Source: Candidatus Poribacteria bacterium
GTDB taxonomy: Bacteria > Poribacteria > WGA-4E > WGA-3G
Length of the DNA stretch: 64,000 nucleotides
Direction of reading: 5' to 3'
NCBI GenBank assembly: GCA_028824125.1
Contig: JAPPES010000151.1
Coordinates: 1-64,000, forward strand
Made by a program: the position numbers and the translations under genes. Below are positions 62,084-64,000 of the stretch, piece by piece; within the stretch, counting starts at the first letter, position 1; every line of letters begins with the position of its first letter. The notes under the pieces are model-generated. The model had not been told where the DNA came from, did no database searches, and was given only the letters and a program-made list of their open reading frames with translations.

Positions 62084-62743
62084 ATGCTTGGATGGCTTCC
62101 AGAGAATATATCAGAATACGCGCAAGGTGTTGATAAACTCTTTGCACTCATCTATTGGATTACCGTGGTGGCGTTTGTTCTTGTGATAGGTACTCTTATC
62201 GTATTCTTAATTAAATACCGTCATCGAGCGGGACACCGCGCGGAATACATTGAAGGAAGTACGAAACTTGAAATCATCTGGACGGCTGTAACTACAGTGA
62301 TTGTGTTTGGATTGGCAATGCTCAGCTTCCCAGAGTGGAATAACCTTAAATCACCAGCTGAAAATCCTGATTATGTCGTTCAGGTTCGAGGTGAACAGTT
62401 TAACTGGTATATGATCTACCCCGGTCCAGATAATGAATTGGGCACAGAAGACGATCTGGAATTGGAAAACGAATTGTATGTCCCAGAAGACAAACTTGTG
62501 CAAATCTTATTAACTTCAAAAGATGTGATTCACAGTTTTTTTATACCTAATTTGCGCCAGAAACAGGACGCACTGCCAAATCAAACTATTGACACTTTAA
62601 AGTTTCAGGCAAGAGAGCCTGGGCGTTATGAAATTCCGTGTGCCGAACTCTGTGGATTTGGACACTCAGGCATGCTCGGATATCTCATTGTGCAAACACA
62701 AGAAGAATATGATGCATGGGTTGCGGAACAGTGGCCTGAGTAA
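62084..62743 (+). CDS. ctaC: Cytochrome c oxidase subunit II
   Basis: A 219-residue protein with two N-terminal helices and a cupredoxin domain. The CuA site is intact: H in VIHSFFIP and CAELCGFGHSGM (Cys-x3-Cys-x3-His-x2-Met). The aromatic patch near EQFNWYMIYPGPDN is typical. It receives electrons from cytochrome c and passes them to heme a of subunit I. A GGAG site lies before ATG. The gene for subunit I follows 70 nt later. Confidence 0.93.
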   Translation: MLGWLPENISEYAQGVDKLFALIYWITVVAFVLVIGTLIVFLIKYRHRAGHRAEYIEGSTKLEIIWTAVTTVIVFGLAMLSFPEWNNLKSPAENPDYVVQVRGEQFNWYMIYPGPDNELGTEDDLELENELYVPEDKLVQILLTSKDVIHSFFIPNLRQKQDALPNQTIDTLKFQAREPGRYEIPCAELCGFGHSGMLGYLIVQTQEEYDAWVAEQWPE

Positions 62744-62812
62744 GTGACGTCAGAGCGGCCTGATTCAATAGCAATTCGCAATTGCAGCGTCGTGAAAGGA
62801 GTAAATATAAAG

Positions 62813-64000
62813 ATGCAAGAAAACGAAAATATTTCACATGAGCATGACGATGACGAACATCACGAGCATGCACATGACGATAACGATACTATGGAACACA
62901 CACATGAGCATGACAACGATGAACATCACGATCATGCTGATCATCATGAAGAGAGTTTTATTCGCAAATATATCTTTTCACTTGACCACAAGATGATCGG
63001 AAAGCAGTTCCTTATCTATGGGTTGATCATGCTATTTGTTGGAGGCGGACTCGCACTGCTTTTTAGATGGCAACTTGCTTACCCTGAAACACCCGAACTG
63101 GAGGGGGGTAAACCTGCAAAGGCCGCGAAACCTTTACCTATCATTGGTCCTTCTCAAAAGTATATTGATGATGGAGAGGTGGTTACCGGTGCAGATAAAA
63201 TGTGGGAGCGGATTTACGATTCCGATAAAGAGGAATTTCTTGAAGTAAACATGCCGAGCGGTTTAATTGAACCGCATTTCTACAACATGTTGTTTACGAT
63301 GCATGCCACTATAATGGTGTTCTTTGTCGTTGTTCCTATATTAGTGGGTGCTTTTGGAAATTTCTTGATTCCTCTAATGATAGGCACGCGGGATATGGCA
63401 TTCCCCGTTCTCAACATGCTATCATTTTGGCTTGCCGTGCTTGCAGCAGTTATAATGGCAGCTGGGTTTTTCGTACCGGGTGGACACGCTTCAGCAGGTT
63501 GGACAGGATATGCTCCGCTATCATCTGACCCACAGTGGACCGGTGTTGGATGGGGACTCAACCTATGGGCAATCAGTTTGTTGATTCAGGGGTTTTCGTC
63601 TTTAGTAGGTTCCATAAACTATATTACAACAATTATCAATATGCGCGCGCCAGGTATGACATTCTTGAGGCTTCCGTTAGTCATCTGGTCACTATTTATC
63701 GTAGCAATTCTGTTGCTTCTCGCTTTTCCTGTCTTGTCCTCTGCTTTAGCACTTCTCATATTTGATAGACTTGCAGGCACGACATTCTTTACCTCCACAG
63801 CTGAAGGTGGTGGTTCTTCGCTACTCTGGCAACACCTATTCTGGTTCTTTGGACATCCAGAGGTATATATTCTTATTTTACCGGGTATGGGGATTGCATC
63901 CGAATTAATCGCTGTTAACTCACGCAAACCGATTTTCGGATACCGCTCTATGGTATACGCGATGATCGCAATCGCATTCTTAGGATGGGTTGTTTGGGGA
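62813..64000 (+). CDS. ctaD: Cytochrome c oxidase subunit I, His-rich N-terminus (cut by window end)
   Basis: The frame from ATG 62813 (AAAGGAG upstream) runs to the window end. Residues 9-45 contain 14 His and many Asp/Glu, an acidic-His tail rare in this subunit. Then come the oxidase helices: a low-spin heme His in [26 protein letters not shown], and the binuclear-centre [11 protein letters not shown] (CuB His and cross-linked Tyr). It reduces oxygen to water and pumps protons. The C-terminus is not in the window. Confidence 0.93.
   Translation, partial: MQENENISHEHDDDEHHEHAHDDNDTMEHTHEHDNDEHHDHADHHEESFIRKYIFSLDHKMIGKQFLIYGLIMLFVGGGLALLFRWQLAYPETPELEGGKPAKAAKPLPIIGPSQKYIDDGEVVTGADKMWERIYDSDKEEFLEVNMPSGLIEPHFYNMLFTMHATIMVFFVVVPILVGAFGNFLIPLMIGTRDMAFPVLNMLSFWLAVLAAVIMAAGFFVPGGHASAGWTGYAPLSSDPQWTGVGWGLNLWAISLLIQGFSSLVGSINYITTIINMRAPGMTFLRLPLVIWSLFIVAILLLLAFPVLSSALALLIFDRLAGTTFFTSTAEGGGSSLLWQHLFWFFGHPEVYILILPGMGIASELIAVNSRKPIFGYRSMVYAMIAIAFLGWVVWG

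Overview
The window most resembles a member of Candidatus Poribacteria or a relative with Planctomycetes-like gene content. Four things point there. The left-edge leucine-rich-repeat/cadherin protein has a layout typical of that group. There are planctomycete-type DUF1549/DUF1553, DUF1501 and pre-peptidase families. Phytanoyl-CoA dioxygenases, Gfo/Idh/MocA oxidoreductases, sugar isomerases and a sulfatase are abundant. Many small hairpin-rich inverted-repeat elements lie between genes. The assignment is inferred; no rRNA, tRNA or CRISPR was seen.

Layout. 1-2381 (minus): C-terminally cut LRR/cadherin-repeat surface protein. 2382-3409: AT-rich spacer with inverted repeats. 3410-10431 (plus): HpcH/HpaI-type aldolase, an unassigned enzyme-like protein, threonine synthase, two Uma2-fold nucleases, RecD2-like helicase. 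10691-22072: sialate O-acetylesterase-like esterase facing a minus-strand carbohydrate region (TolB-like propeller, mannonate-dehydratase-like protein, Gfo/Idh/MocA enzymes, LamG protein, beta/gamma-crystallin protein, PL22-like lyase, TIM-barrel isomerase). 22378-26184 (plus): exported superoxide dismutase, sulfite-oxidase-like molybdoenzyme, PhyH dioxygenase, CBM9-like protein, small membrane protein. 26329-28965 (minus): a decay zone with a frameshifted PhyH gene, a PhyH 5' remnant, and PIN and DUF1524 fragments around one intact SDR gene. 29522-46191 (plus): SDR, two DUF1549/DUF1553 proteins, DUF1501, PPC/TIG protein, cytochrome-WD40-HMA protein, sulfatase and several small exported proteins.

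46504-64000 (plus) is a respiratory region: Rieske protein, split cytochrome b, an eight-heme cytochrome c, a monoheme cytochrome, a CydA-like oxidase subunit without CydB, three further cytochromes c (one fused to an ethylbenzene-dehydrogenase-type heme domain), two cupredoxin-like proteins, a two-gene ABC transporter, and cytochrome c oxidase subunits II and I (the last cut by the window edge). It probably moves electrons from quinol through a bc-type complex and c-type hemes or copper proteins to oxygen.

Two observations stand out. First, the cytochrome-WD40 gene at 33554 continues through an in-frame TGA into a perfect heavy-metal-associated domain in which TGA replaces the first Cys of GMTCxxC. 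A bacterial SECIS-like hairpin follows at the right distance, so this looks like a multidomain selenoprotein. Second, six otherwise unrelated exported proteins end in the same short tail, K-L-x3-W-G-x-[I/L]-K, which may be an undescribed C-terminal sorting or anchoring signal.
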